Shown here one piece after another: positions 11,556-22,094 of a stretch of 56,895 bases of DNA; position 1 is the stretch's first letter; every line of letters starts with the position of its first letter. The stretch is from Cymbomonas tetramitiformis (Eukaryota; Chlorophyta; Pyramimonadophyceae; Pyramimonadales; Pyramimonadaceae): contig LGRX02009792.1 of NCBI GenBank assembly GCA_001247695.2, positions 1 to 56,895 of the forward strand, in the 5' to 3' direction. Both the position numbers and the translations under genes were made by a program. The notes below the pieces were generated by a model that was not told the DNA's origin, did no database searches, and was given only the letters and a program-made list of their open reading frames with translations.

Positions 11556-14504
11556 CTAGTTCATAGCAACCATCAACGAGTGTTGCAGAGTTCCCTCCTC
11601 CAACCTCTTGCGCAAGTCTGAGTGCATACCCGTAGCAGCTGAAAAAGCCCGCTCCACACCTGCAGTAGAGGCAGGCACTGCAAGAAACTGCCTCGCCATC
11701 TTGGCTAAGTTAGGAAATTGCAATCCTCGGAGCCTCCACCAACTCTGAACATCTATGTCTCCTTTCTCATCTGGCAATTCCAAATACTCTCGGAGCTCAT
11801 CACGCGGAGCCTCCTTCTGAGGTCCCTCCTCCGGCTCATCCTCTTCCGAGTCAGAGTCAGAAGCTAAAAAGGAAGCCTCGTTGATCACATTCTTACCCGC
11901 AACTTCCTTGGGGATAGGTGTAACATCAGCATCTTGTGTGGGCTTGGGCTTCCAATCGGCCGCGTACACGCCACTTGCCCACGACTCTGCCTGTTTTTTT
12001 GTGAACTTTCCTGATAGTAATAACACCCCAAGCTTCCTTTGAGCATTACGGTCTGCCAAATTATCCGGCCAGAACATCACAAAGGATTCAACAACATACA
12101 AAATTGTGAAAAGGAAAGGAAACAAACCTCGCATCCACTTCTCCGCGAACTTAAACTTGAAGCTCTTATACCGGGGATCCAAGAGTGACGCGGTCGCGAA
12201 GTCTTCGAGCTTACAATCCATCAAATCGTTGAAAAACCGCTTGCATAGGTCCTTGTACGCCGATTCCCGAGCCTCCTTCACAGCCTCGTTGGTGATCGTC
12301 ACGCCATGTTTCTCGTACTTAAGGGGCGCGTCGACATGGAAGGTGTATGCCAGACGTGCCACAACAGGCATGATGAGGTTGGGGGTCACCTTCTTCGTGT
12401 GTTGTAAGAGATCCACGGCAGTTTTGGCGTACGTGAGCAAATACATAGCCTCACGCACTATGCTCCACTCATCGCTTTGGAGCTGGTGCGACTTGTACAC
12501 GCTGCCGTCCGGGTTTGCCACGGCAGTAGCAGCCTTTTTGGGGTTCTCCACGTCGTACATTTGGATCGCCAACTGTACATCACACACAACGTGAATGTTA
12601 AAATAGTGTCAAAGCAATTCTGGGTGGAACTACTTTCATTCACCTCGTCGCACCCTTATGCATAACATCCCAAAGGGTGCAACCAACAAGGAATGTCTCA
12701 ATCAATAAATACAGTGAACACAATACTACGGGTTGCAATCCTCACCTGGTTGTTTACATACCACGTGGCTTGCTTGCACGCGCCTCCCCATCCGGTGCGC
12801 GTGTCGTTGTCTTGAGGTGGCTTCGACTCAGGCATGGAGTGGCGACGTTGACACTCCTTCAATAGGTTACCGCCAATCACGGAGTGATTGAAGTGGGCCG
12901 TCATTCCACGAAGCTTCGCGAAGGCGATCTTCACAGTGGGATGCTACAATAAACCTTTTACCACCAGAGCCAAGGTGTGGTCGTTGCACTCGTGGCCGTC
13001 GAAACATTTCCACCCAGAAATTATGTTCGCGGCGTTGTCGGAGACCGTGGCGTGGATGTAGTCATGAACAGTATCTACGGCCAAGATGTTCTCAGCAACT
13101 TCACGAAATTCGCCAATCCCGAACTCAGCACAAGCCACTTTCGTGGCCTTCTCCAACTCCTCGCCGGTGTGTCTCACGTTGGAAAAAGGAATGGCTCCGA
13201 TCAAACGCTCGTGGAGGTTGAAGTCACTGTCAAGCCAATAAACCAGAATGCCAAAAATGCTGATGCCACCTTGAGACCAAACGTCCCCTCCAATACTAGG
13301 AAGAATGCCCTCTTCAAGCAAGGCCTTGAGCGAGATCATGACGCGCTCCTTGCCTTCCGTGGATAACAATAGCACGTTCTGCATGACGATCTTCGCACAA
13401 GGGGGAACGTACTGGCCTTTGAATATGTAGTCGAAGATGTCACGGAATTCCGAGTCGTTTTGAGGAAGAGAAAGGGGTCGACGACATCGGACAAGCCACA
13501 ACGTGATGAGTTTATGCAACTCATCACGCCTCTCAGCAGTGACGTGTGGCACAAGGCTCTCGAGCTTGCCCTTTTAAAACACACACAACACACAGAGTGA
13601 AAAAAAACACTAAAAGCAAGTACATAGTAATGCTTTATAAGGAGAGCGCACGAGACACTAGGCGAGATATATAGCAAGCAAGAAAATTCAAAAAAAAGTC
13701 CTTGGGTTGCACACCTGTGAGCAAGACTCGGATGTATCTTTGGAGTCTTTGTTGTTACCGCCGGGAGGGTCCCCTCCCTCACCAGAAATAAGCTGGCAAT
13801 ACTCGTTCTTGTGCACCGATGATAAATGCGTCCTCAAATTCGTCGTGTTGCCACAGAAAGGCATGGGCTTATTCTCGGGCGGACACAACAAGCATTTGAC
13901 GAACACGATTTTGCCAGCCTCATCTTTCTGCACCTTAAAGTGACGCCAGCAACTCGAACGTCGCTTGCCCCCAGTAGATTCTTCAAACCCGTTGGATTCT
14001 GCGTCAGATTCAGCACACTTGTCCAAAAGTGAAAAGGTGGCAATAAGCAATTCGTGAGCACAGGTGAATGTTCACAAGCAGGCACACTGAGGTATATCAT
14101 CGCAGAAAGGCTCGCTAGTGGGGGTCGCGTGAAGTACCTTCCGCAATACGCTCAACATCATCGTGTCTTTGCTTCTTTCTGGCTTTGGCTGCGGCCTCTT
14201 CGATTGAAGCCTCCTCCTTGCGGCGTGCGCGGAACTCTTTAATATCGTTCTCATGACCGAGAAGATGCTCTATCGGCTCCCAAGTATCCGCCTTATCGGA
14301 AAGATCGGCCCATCCTATCAAAAATTGTGGGGTCACACCACACAGACGTTCCGCTTTAATCTCGCGGACTTCGAAGGTTTTATCGTCACCTCCAGCAGGG
14401 TCGAAAGGTGATTGCTGAGTTCGTTTGATGTGGCCCTGGCCCTGGGCGACTAGGGTCACTCCAAAGCTACTCTTCCTTTTCGTGCCTCGTCCGCGCCTTC
14501 CCAT
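11556..14504 (-). pseudogene. hAT transposase with chromodomain and BED finger (one nonsense codon)
   Basis: Phase-consistent exons on the minus strand: 14504-14138, 13998-13715, 13570-12746, 12572-12128, 12052-11556; introns start GT and end AG, and the sum is 806 codons. Exon 1 holds a chromodomain (FEVREIKAERL ... FLIGWADL ... DTWEPIEHLL ... IKEFRAR). Exon 2 holds a BED zinc finger (CWRHF, CLLC, NLRTHLSSVH). Exon 3 holds the RNase-H-like core with the acidic residues of GGDVWS and VSDNAANI. The last exon ends with the hAT dimerisation domain (DVQSWWRLRG, FPNLAKMARQFL, VERAFSAATG). A TAG at 12944-12946 interrupts the frame between VVKGLL and HPTVKIAFAK; the same frame continues after it, so the gene is probably disabled by one substitution. 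A 75-bp in-frame intron (12053-12127) would otherwise read through. Confidence 0.88.
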
Positions 14505-14829
14505 CTTTCACGTACAGTAATCGGCAATGTCACAGAATTGCAACTCGCAGGCGTCCACGGCACGGGACCTCTATGACCTGAATTCAATTGGAATGGTAAC
14601 CTGAAACGATAGAGCCGAGGCTTTAATAAGAGCCTTCATGAAGGCCACGATATGGGGTGCTTCATCGATCCGGGGAGCCAATTCTACCCCACAGTTTTTT
14701 TAAGCCAATGCGATCCTAGCTTGGGCACTTTGTAATATCGGTCCTTCATCGATCCGGGGAGCCAATCCTACCTGACAGCTTTTTAAGCCAATGCGATCCT
14801 AGCTTGGGCACTTTGTAATATCGGTTTCC

Positions 14830-15075
14830 ATAACCGATAATCGAAAACCGTATCGATTATGGAATTTCAAATCATAATCGATTGATTCTGATATTTTTCG
14901 ATTGGTCATCGATCGATTATGAGTTTTTCCGATTAAACATCGATCGATTCTGATTTTTTCTCCTTGTAATCGATCGATTCCGATTTCCCCCCCTCGTAAT
15001 CGATCGATTCTGATTTTTTCGCTCGGTAATCGATCGATTGTGATATTCCGATAAATCGATTTATCAGAATATCGG
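14830..15075. repeat. hAT right subterminal repeats
   Basis: Units with CATCGATCGATT or AATCGATCGATT and TTTTTC spacers, mirroring the left end but in the same orientation. The inner flank contains the duplicated block CCAATGCGATCCTAGCTTGG (near 14704 and 14790), and a related block lies near 49710. Confidence 0.8.
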
Positions 15076-15095
15076 ACCAACCGATCCCTAACCTT

Positions 15096-16055
15096 GCTGT
15101 CGGTATCGGATTGTACATTTTGTTAGCTCAAAATGACGGCGGGGATGTTCTTTTTCACACATGCGTTAGCAACATTGGGACGCTCGAAATCCTCGGCGAG
15201 AATTTGGGTTACTATTCAAGAGAATGTGAAATTTTGTGAAATTTCCAAGGACTTTTGGGTGTTTACATACCCATGTTACTTCGATCGATATTTTGAGGGT
15301 CAGGATGAACTCGGATGAAAGTTTTGACAAGACACTCCAGAAAGAGCAGCTCGAGATCTTGACAACATAGGTGCCCGATTTTTCAATGCCCTTCTCATGC
15401 CGCTCACATTGCACAATTTTCTTATGTTGGCTGCAGCCAACATAATGAGCATTTTGTATTTTCGCGATCATACCCCAACTCCAGGGCACAATTATGCAAG
15501 CCCCCATGGGTGTAAGAAGGTATACCACGTATTGACATTTTTTTGAAGGTCTAGTAGCCCTTCAAACAACATTACTTTGGAGCAATATGTACCATTAACC
15601 ATGAGTAATATGCTTCGGAACTTTGGGTTTTATGTTGGCTGCAGCCAACATAAAGATGGGTAAGAGACAATATGTCCTGTGACTGAAACTGTGAAAATGC
15701 AGGTGTGCTGGCTTGCGGAATACTAAAGTCAGATAAAACAATAAGATAGTCGGACTAAGTGGTTCGGGAGCCTGTGACACCGTGACACAGACAACACTGC
15801 AAGTGACATCCAGGCGAGGGGTGACACAAGGGTGCACTACTGCTCTCCCCCTAGGGGGGGAAAGAAAGCATCCCCGTGATGCTGCCCCGAAACCGCAGAG
15901 AAGAGGGTGAAAATCAAGCAAGTGAGGTTTTGAGCTCGTTTTGGCATAGAAAAACGGCAACAAACCTCGAATAATCGGACCTCGATCACTCGTCGGTCGA
16001 ACAGAGACTCCGGTAGTCCGGTTCCGGAGTAAAATGCAGGCGATGAGCCGATGAT
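15096..16055. other. Non-genic spacer with dispersed palindromes
   Basis: No gene seen. Two perfect TTATGTTGGCTGCAGCCAAC-type palindromes lie near 15422 and 15630. A block at about 15766-15868 with GTGACATCC and GCGAGGGGTGACAC resembles sequence next to the LTRs at 35.4 and 42.6 kb. Confidence 0.55.
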
Positions 16056-16223
16056 ACTCTCGCAAGCCAGAGGTTACGAGCTTCGGCCGTTGCGCGGCCG
16101 ATCGTGCGATTCTCGACAGAAAGCAATGGAAAGCAGCTCGTAACTCCGGACTACCACAGAAAATAAAAAAATCGATAAACCGGGAGAAAATCGCCGCGTC
16201 CGGAGGCTCTGACTTGTGAGAGT
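16056..16223. mobile_element. MITE, copy 1 of 2 (168 bp)
   Basis: Imperfect inverted ends ACTCTCGCAAGCCAGAG and the complement of ACTCTCACAAGTCAGAG. A second copy, nearly identical over its whole length, lies at 34710-34879. The flanks GCCGATGAT and GTCGATGAC may be a 9-bp target duplication with two changes. No coding capacity. Confidence 0.88.
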
Positions 16224-17634
16224 AAGTCGATGACGGATGACGCGATTTTGGGATAAACCGCAGGATAATAGCTGGGGAACCCGCCCCAGTGTTACCGGCA
16301 GCCTGCTCAAATCACTTTTATCCTACTACATGATAACTACAGCAGTACCAAGGGGTATAAACTAGTTAGGCCCGTCGTTAGTCCTGGTTTGGGAATTTCG
16401 ACGACATGTCGGTCTGTCGCGTTTTTGATCGCGGCGATTTGATTGGTTGAAAAATTCTGAAAAGCGACATGCCGACATGCGACAGGGTCGACATGATCTT
16501 TTTGGGGTCGACATGATCTCTGCATGTCTTCGAAAACGAACGATCGTGTCGGCCCCAAAAAGATCATGCCGACCCATTTTGTCTCCTTTTTGTCGTCCTA
16601 TGTCGCGTTAATTTAAAATCTATCGTTAGATCAAAACTTTTTTAAGGGCGCACAGGCATTTAATGTCGCGCATGTCGGGCATGTCGGTTTTCGGGCTCCA
16701 CGTCGGCAAAAAGACATGGCCACGTAGGCAACGCGACAAGCGACTTGACCTAGTTTACACTGTGAAAACCTAGTGCAGCAGGGTAGAATAGTGAGGAGAT
16801 TAACAATTAATCGCGATATATTAGATGGAAATAATTTTTACTAGAAGGTATTATGAACGTTAGGAAGCATCCCCGCACACACGATTCGGTGACTGGAAGC
16901 AGATTCCAGATTCACCGCTTCGTGTGGCGGAAGCGGGAAACCGCATCCGCAAAACGGCATTCCCTTCGGTAGGATACCGAAGGGAAGGGTGAGAAATACT
17001 AATAACAACATCTGAAATATATTTCACGTTGTTGTATGTGCGCATCTGTGTTTCATTTGGTCATTTGATTCACACGCTTCGAGCCCCGCGGCGGAAACGT
17101 GGACGCGGTTGACATTCGCGTTTCCGCTAAAGGTGACAGTGCACTGTCAGATGCTCAGAATTAGTTTCCTATGCTCATATGATATGCGTGATATGCTCAT
17201 GCTGTGCAATATGAGTCCCTGCTGGGCGTGAGTCGAGATGGCTGGCTCGAATCACGTCCATTACCCCCCTCACAAGAACCGTCCAGCATGCTAAATGCTG
17301 GACGGATCTTGCTCGCGCAAAAAATATGTTGTTCCTAACACTTATGAGAACTCATATGCATAGTTATGCTGTGTTTGGTATACGTTAGTATACCGAACAC
17401 AACAGCCGCTGGATAGCGACTTATGGGGTACGGTCAACTTTCTCACTGTGTTCACGTTTAAGCTTGCATGCAATTGTTTTTCCCGTTGCCACGACGCCAC
17501 GTCGGACGCCACGTAGACGGTGAATGTCGGTCGCGATGTCGGTTTTCCCCAAAAATTTCATCGTTAGTCCTGGTCACGCGACAGCGACATCCGACACGAC
17601 ACGACGACATGCCGACATCGCGACAAGAGGTAGT

Positions 17635-17722
17635 TGTCAGGCACTGCCTGTCTTGACAATGCGCACGTTGGCGAACTTGTTCGCCGACGTGTCATTGTCA
17701 AGACAGGCAGTGCCTGACAACT
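17635..17722. repeat. Long hairpin
   Basis: Two 28-bp arms containing GTCAGGCACTGCCTGTCTTG are perfect complements around a loop that itself holds a smaller inverted repeat (GGCGAAC...GTTCGCC). It could be a terminal structure of an inner element or an RNA hairpin source; neither can be decided here. Confidence 0.85.
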
Positions 17723-18349
17723 AACTTGTCTTGCGTTGATCCCCTACTAACCCAAAGATCGAAGGTGACCAAGGTGTCCACGAGCGCCGCTTGACAATGT
17801 TGAGCAGCGCTTGACAATGTTTGTGAGAGACGTTGCCCTTTATCGTCGTCCATTTAGTCAAATTAATTTTGAACTCTACCGTCGATCCCCAGCCTGTTTT
17901 CCGCTTCTCGACTGCACTCGATCTGCGGAAGGTATAAATCGTTTGCGCAAGATGTACCTACAATATAATCAAGTATTTCACGTTTCCCCATCCAAGGTAC
18001 AAATTATACAGTTTTCCCACCACTTAATTTTTACTCAGATTATTTCACTATACAGTCCTCCCACCACTGTATTTATACTCGATACTGAATTTCACTATAC
18101 AGTAGCATACTGAATTTCACTATACAGTAGCATACTGAATTTCACTATAGGAATTACAGGAATTTCAGAACTTGTATGCTACTGAATTTCACTATACAGT
18201 CTTCCCACCATTGAATTTATACCAAGATTATTTCACTTTTTCCCACCACCGATTTCATATGTAAGTTTCCATTTTAAGTTTTGAAGGTGATGGCCGATCG
18301 AACGTGATGACCGATTTTGAAAGAGCTGGCAGAGGATTTCGCGTCGCGC

Positions 18350-18840
18350 CATTGGTGTGTATAATTTCTGTTGCAGCCCACATCCACATCGGCGTCTTTG
18401 ATGACAGTGTCACCAACTTTCATTTTATATGTGAGCTTTGCGGCATTGCGGACTTCGCAATCTAAATATAGCATAGTGTGACAGGCTGACGACGTTTAGC
18501 GCCCGCAGAAGGATATGTATGTATGTATGTATAATTTCTGTTGCAGCCCATACAGGCGTTTTTCATGATGGTGTCACCAACTTTCATTCTGGGAGCTTTG
18601 CGGGCTTCGCAATGTAAATGGAATGCTAAAAGAATAGTGTGACTGACGCTGATCCCGCTTCCCACAGATTTTATAATTCCTGTTGCAGCTCATACAGGCG
18701 TCTTTGATGACAGTGTCACTAACATTCATTCTGGGAGCTTTGCGGGCTTCACAATAATAGCATAGTGTGACAGACGCCGTCTTGCGTCACGCCGAAGATT
18801 CCATATATAGGTGTACGATTCCTGTTGCAGCGAAGTTGTG
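18350..18840 (-). repeat. Degenerate tandem repeat, 3-4 units of ~140-170 bp
   Basis: Blocks TTCTGTTGCAGCCCA, GTGTCACCAACTTTCATT and GGAGCTTTGCGGGCTTCGCA recur near 18365, 18537, 18682 and (partly) 18815. On the minus strand every unit can be read as MKVGDTVIKDACMGCNRNY-like peptide, but stops separate the units, so coding is doubtful. Confidence 0.75.
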
Positions 18841-19915
18841 AATTGCCTTTTTGTTTTATTAATCCTGAAGGCATTAACCTGTATTTTAATATTTCATATA
18901 TGATGTTACATAATATCACGTCATCATATTTCATTACGTAAAATCACGTCATCATCGAAATTCGATGCGCGCGCATATTCGACCATCCATTATTCAATGA
19001 TCCCCACCTGTGTTATAAAGGTTTTGCTAATTTTCGGTGTTCATCATCAAAAGCCCGCGCGGGCGAGTGGATTAAGCGGGGGTGGCGGTGGGCGGTTGGT
19101 GTGGTGTGAGGCAGGTACCTGGATCGAAGCCACAAGTGGAGCGCGATGGAGCAATGGTGGCGAAGCGGTACAGGCGCCTCGGTGGCGTCCCCGGAGAGCC
19201 GGGGGGGTCGCCGGGGCGCAGGCGAGGCAGGGGAGCTGATCTGGGACACGTCATTAGCATTTATGCTCCCAGGATATTTTTCATATAAATATTTTAAAAT
19301 ATTTCTGAATATTTCTGAATATTTTTATATTTTTATATTTTACTTTTTCATGTATAAATTTAAATAAGCGGCGTCTTGACAAGAACCCTTGTCCGCAGAC
19401 GTGTCATCCGATGTGGACCAACCACAGTACTCCATTTTTAGCAACGCAAGACAAAGTTCCCAAACCAGGACTAACGACGGGCCTTAGTTTATCCCTTGAG
19501 CAGTGACACTGTAGAGCCCTACTGTACTGATTGGGACTTTCGTTTGGGAGTTGGGAACTTCAACTTGGGAACTTCAACTTGGGATAAGACGATAATGCAT
19601 AATCGACTAATCGACGGATAAATGGATAAACGACCGATCGATAAACGCATGTATGAGGTTCGATTACCGTCCGATTGAATGAATGAACGATTCGGGTCAT
19701 CGGGTGTTACATAGACAGCACCAGAGGACAGCACCTCTGCACCAGCACCACTTCCTACAGTATTGACAGTTCCATGACGTAAAATAACGCAACTAATGAT
19801 GAGTCTCATAACTGCCCTGCGCATACTTGTGACACCGTCTCGGAATATCTGTACGAAACGAACTTTGCCCTCCCGTTCTCCTTCGCTTGCTTCGTGCCCT
19901 ATCGGTGCTGCAAAC

Positions 19916-20644
19916 ATGATGCGATTAACGTTTTGCCTGTTTGTTATCGGCTTGGCTGCCGCCCTGGACACGCTCACGTTGGATGCGGAGCCGAGCTTTA
20001 AGGTTGCGATGACACCGCTCCACGACCCAGTGTTAAGTGCAAGCTGGGCTCGGGCAACATGGCAGAAGGGAACATCGGAACCTCTCATGAACGCCAGTGC
20101 CTTGAAGGACGGTTTGGAAAAATGGCATACAGTCTGGAATTCTTTTTCCGAGGAGCAACGCTGGCAGGCGACCTATAATAACTCTGTGCTAGCTCGCTCG
20201 AACGGTGTCGGGTCGGAGTATTGCCCACAGAACTGCCCCGAGTGGTGCTGGGCTACTTGCATCTGCATCGTGAAGAATCAACCCTGCGCAGATGAGTGCC
20301 AATATGTTTCGCAAAAGACTGGTCAGCAATGCTGCACTGGTGACTGCCAAGCGTGCGGCAAGGTGACGGGCACCGCTGATGACATCGCCCGATACACTGG
20401 TGGAATGTCAACTGGTCCCCCTAACAACGAGCAGGCCTTGCAACAATCGTTGGCAGCCGGGAAACAGAACATCGCGTTGATTCAATGGTATCAAGGAGGA
20501 GGCCATGCGATCGTCGTTTCGGGATATTCGGGAGGAAAATACCAGGTTGAGGACCCTTTGGCTGGCTCCGCCACATATGACTCTTTTGCACAGCTTATGA
20601 ACTATGACGGCAGAGGCAGATGGTCAGGCACAGTTCTTGTGTAA
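19916..20644 (+). CDS. Secreted papain-like cysteine protease
   Basis: A 242-residue single-exon frame. I chose the ATG at 19916 (19919 is equally possible) because it is followed at once by a signal-peptide-like stretch (RLTFCLFVIGLAAAL); an upstream in-frame ATG at 19796 would bury it. The catalytic cysteine is probably in CPEWCWATC, the histidine in GGGHAIVVSGY and the acidic partner in QVEDPLAG. This Cys-His-Asp spacing and the WCWA and DP motifs fit small papain-fold peptidases of the C39-like/C70 (AvrRpt2-like) group. A Cys-rich insert (CADECQ, QQCCTGDCQACG) follows the nucleophile and may form disulfides in an extracellular enzyme. Substrate is unknown. It lies just past the end of the 16.3-19.5 kb element. 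The family is assigned from motifs only. Confidence 0.8.
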   Translation: MMRLTFCLFVIGLAAALDTLTLDAEPSFKVAMTPLHDPVLSASWARATWQKGTSEPLMNASALKDGLEKWHTVWNSFSEEQRWQATYNNSVLARSNGVGSEYCPQNCPEWCWATCICIVKNQPCADECQYVSQKTGQQCCTGDCQACGKVTGTADDIARYTGGMSTGPPNNEQALQQSLAAGKQNIALIQWYQGGGHAIVVSGYSGGKYQVEDPLAGSATYDSFAQLMNYDGRGRWSGTVLV

Positions 20645-22094
20645 GAAAGCAGCACAGTTCGTTATTTTCGAGTCGTCAAGCCTGCGTCTAAATGCACTTG
20701 TTTTTGCGCGCAATATTTTGATACACCAGTTGTATGAATTATGCATTTTATGTTTACATTAACTATGCATGCTCTTTTGCTGACATACACCAAGCAACTT
20801 AAACAAGTTTTCCTATCGACAATGAAATCATAGCTCTCATAGTATTATAGATAAGGTGTGGGATATGCTTTCAGAAACCTTTGTCGCTGATGGAGAACTT
20901 CTTTTCAGTCCTAAAAATCTTAAAAAAGTGTTTGTTATTTCAATACTGTGGTGCATATGTTATAAAATAGCCATCCGAGGCTGGGTGGGAAATCAGAGAA
21001 GGCCAAGTCAAAATATAAGCAATAGTGAAAAGTTACAAGGTGACACACGTATCGAAAGTATGGAGAACGCCGTGTGCATGTCCTGAAGCACTTCTGACGC
21101 TAAGCACAACGCTCTTGGATGGAAATTATTAGATTGTAAATCAGACTGCGACGAAAACCGTAAGGGAACACCTTCAGAAAAAGAAAACAATCATCACCAC
21201 GTATACATTCCGGTGGTCGAAATTATTTTTCCCGGATGGAAGTTTCCTCGCGGCTGTAGATAAACTGGGGTGCGCCAAGCTCATTTCTGGTCTCGAAAAT
21301 GGATTTCGACCTTCCGATCAAAAGTTATGGACGGTCAAAGTTTGGGCCTCAAGCGTTGACTGCAAGTTGCTCGACTATGACAAAGGCTCATGGCATGATG
21401 ACCCGATGCGCCTCTCTGCACCAGGCCATTAAACAAAGTTTTGAGCATATATACGTGTTCCTGAGGGTCTAAGGAACACGATATATGCTTGCTTTGCACA
21501 TATGCCAAGTGTGGTGCGAGTTATTCGCGATCTCGCTTGGAAACCGACCGTTGTGGCCTAGGGTTTCGGCCCAAACGGTCGGCTTCCCAAAGTTATCATC
21601 AACATTGCTCGTTGTACAACGAACAAAGTTGATATATATCGCTTTGTACTGCATAAATATGTGTGGTTTGACCCCCTCTCGACTCACATGCAGAAAAGTG
21701 AGGATGCGTGTTTCCAAGTGTACCGGCGGAAGGGGTAAATTTTTCATTTTAGCACGCCGACCCCATCCAACCGAAGTACCGAACGTGCAGTGCTTCAAGC
21801 TAGGTTCCTATGAGTCATATGCCGTAGCATATGCTCGTAATCCACGATAATCCAAGGGGGTAAAATTTTCCGGGACACTCCAAGCGAGTTGGTCTCGCGG
21901 GCACAAATCTAAGATTCTTAGCGGTGAGACCGAGATTGGAAGTCGGGCAAGCAACTCACATGTTATGCATGTGTTTAAGAGTTGTTTTATGCATGATGAA
22001 GGTGCAAAATATTATAACTTATCTCCAATTGCAAGCACTGGACAACAATGGATAAGGGTTTTTAGACCTTCCGCACCGTCTCTCTCGAACTTAA
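20645..22094. other. Non-genic stretch with two hairpins
   Basis: No gene supported. Two open frames of 109-121 codons on opposite strands (21469-21850) have no recognisable domain. Hairpins: 21444-21488 (arms GCATATATACGTGTTCCT and AGGAACACGATATATGC) and an imperfect one at 21537-21588 (ACCGACCGTT / AACGGTCGG). Confidence 0.55.

Larger units (their letters stand above)
11022..15095 (-). mobile_element. hAT DNA transposon with 8-bp target duplication
   Basis: Terminal inverted repeats AAGGTTAGGGATCGGTTGG (left, preceded by TC) and its complement on the right are flanked by the identical 8-mer GCTGTCGG (11014-11021 and 15096-15103). An 8-bp duplication is typical of hAT elements. Both ends carry subterminal arrays of ATCGATCGAT-containing units. 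The interior encodes a spliced hAT transposase on the minus strand. Length is 4,074 bp. Confidence 0.93.
16349..19498. mobile_element. 3.15-kb non-autonomous hAT-like element
   Basis: The ends match as inverted repeats: CAAGGGGTATAAACTAGTT then AGGCCCGTCGTTAGTCCTGG on the left, and on the right (complement) CAAGGGATAAACTA then the same block. Flanks are AGCAGTAC and AGCAGTGAC, an 8-bp duplication with one inserted base. No transposase was found inside. The interior holds many GACATGTCG/CGACATG motifs, a long hairpin (17635-17722), TTTCACTATACAGT repeats (18040-18240) and a degenerate tandem repeat (18350-18840). Confidence 0.72.

Noticed and set aside
21469..21850. Two opposed frames of 109 and 121 codons
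   Set aside because: They overlap each other and two hairpins, and show no motif or splice support.
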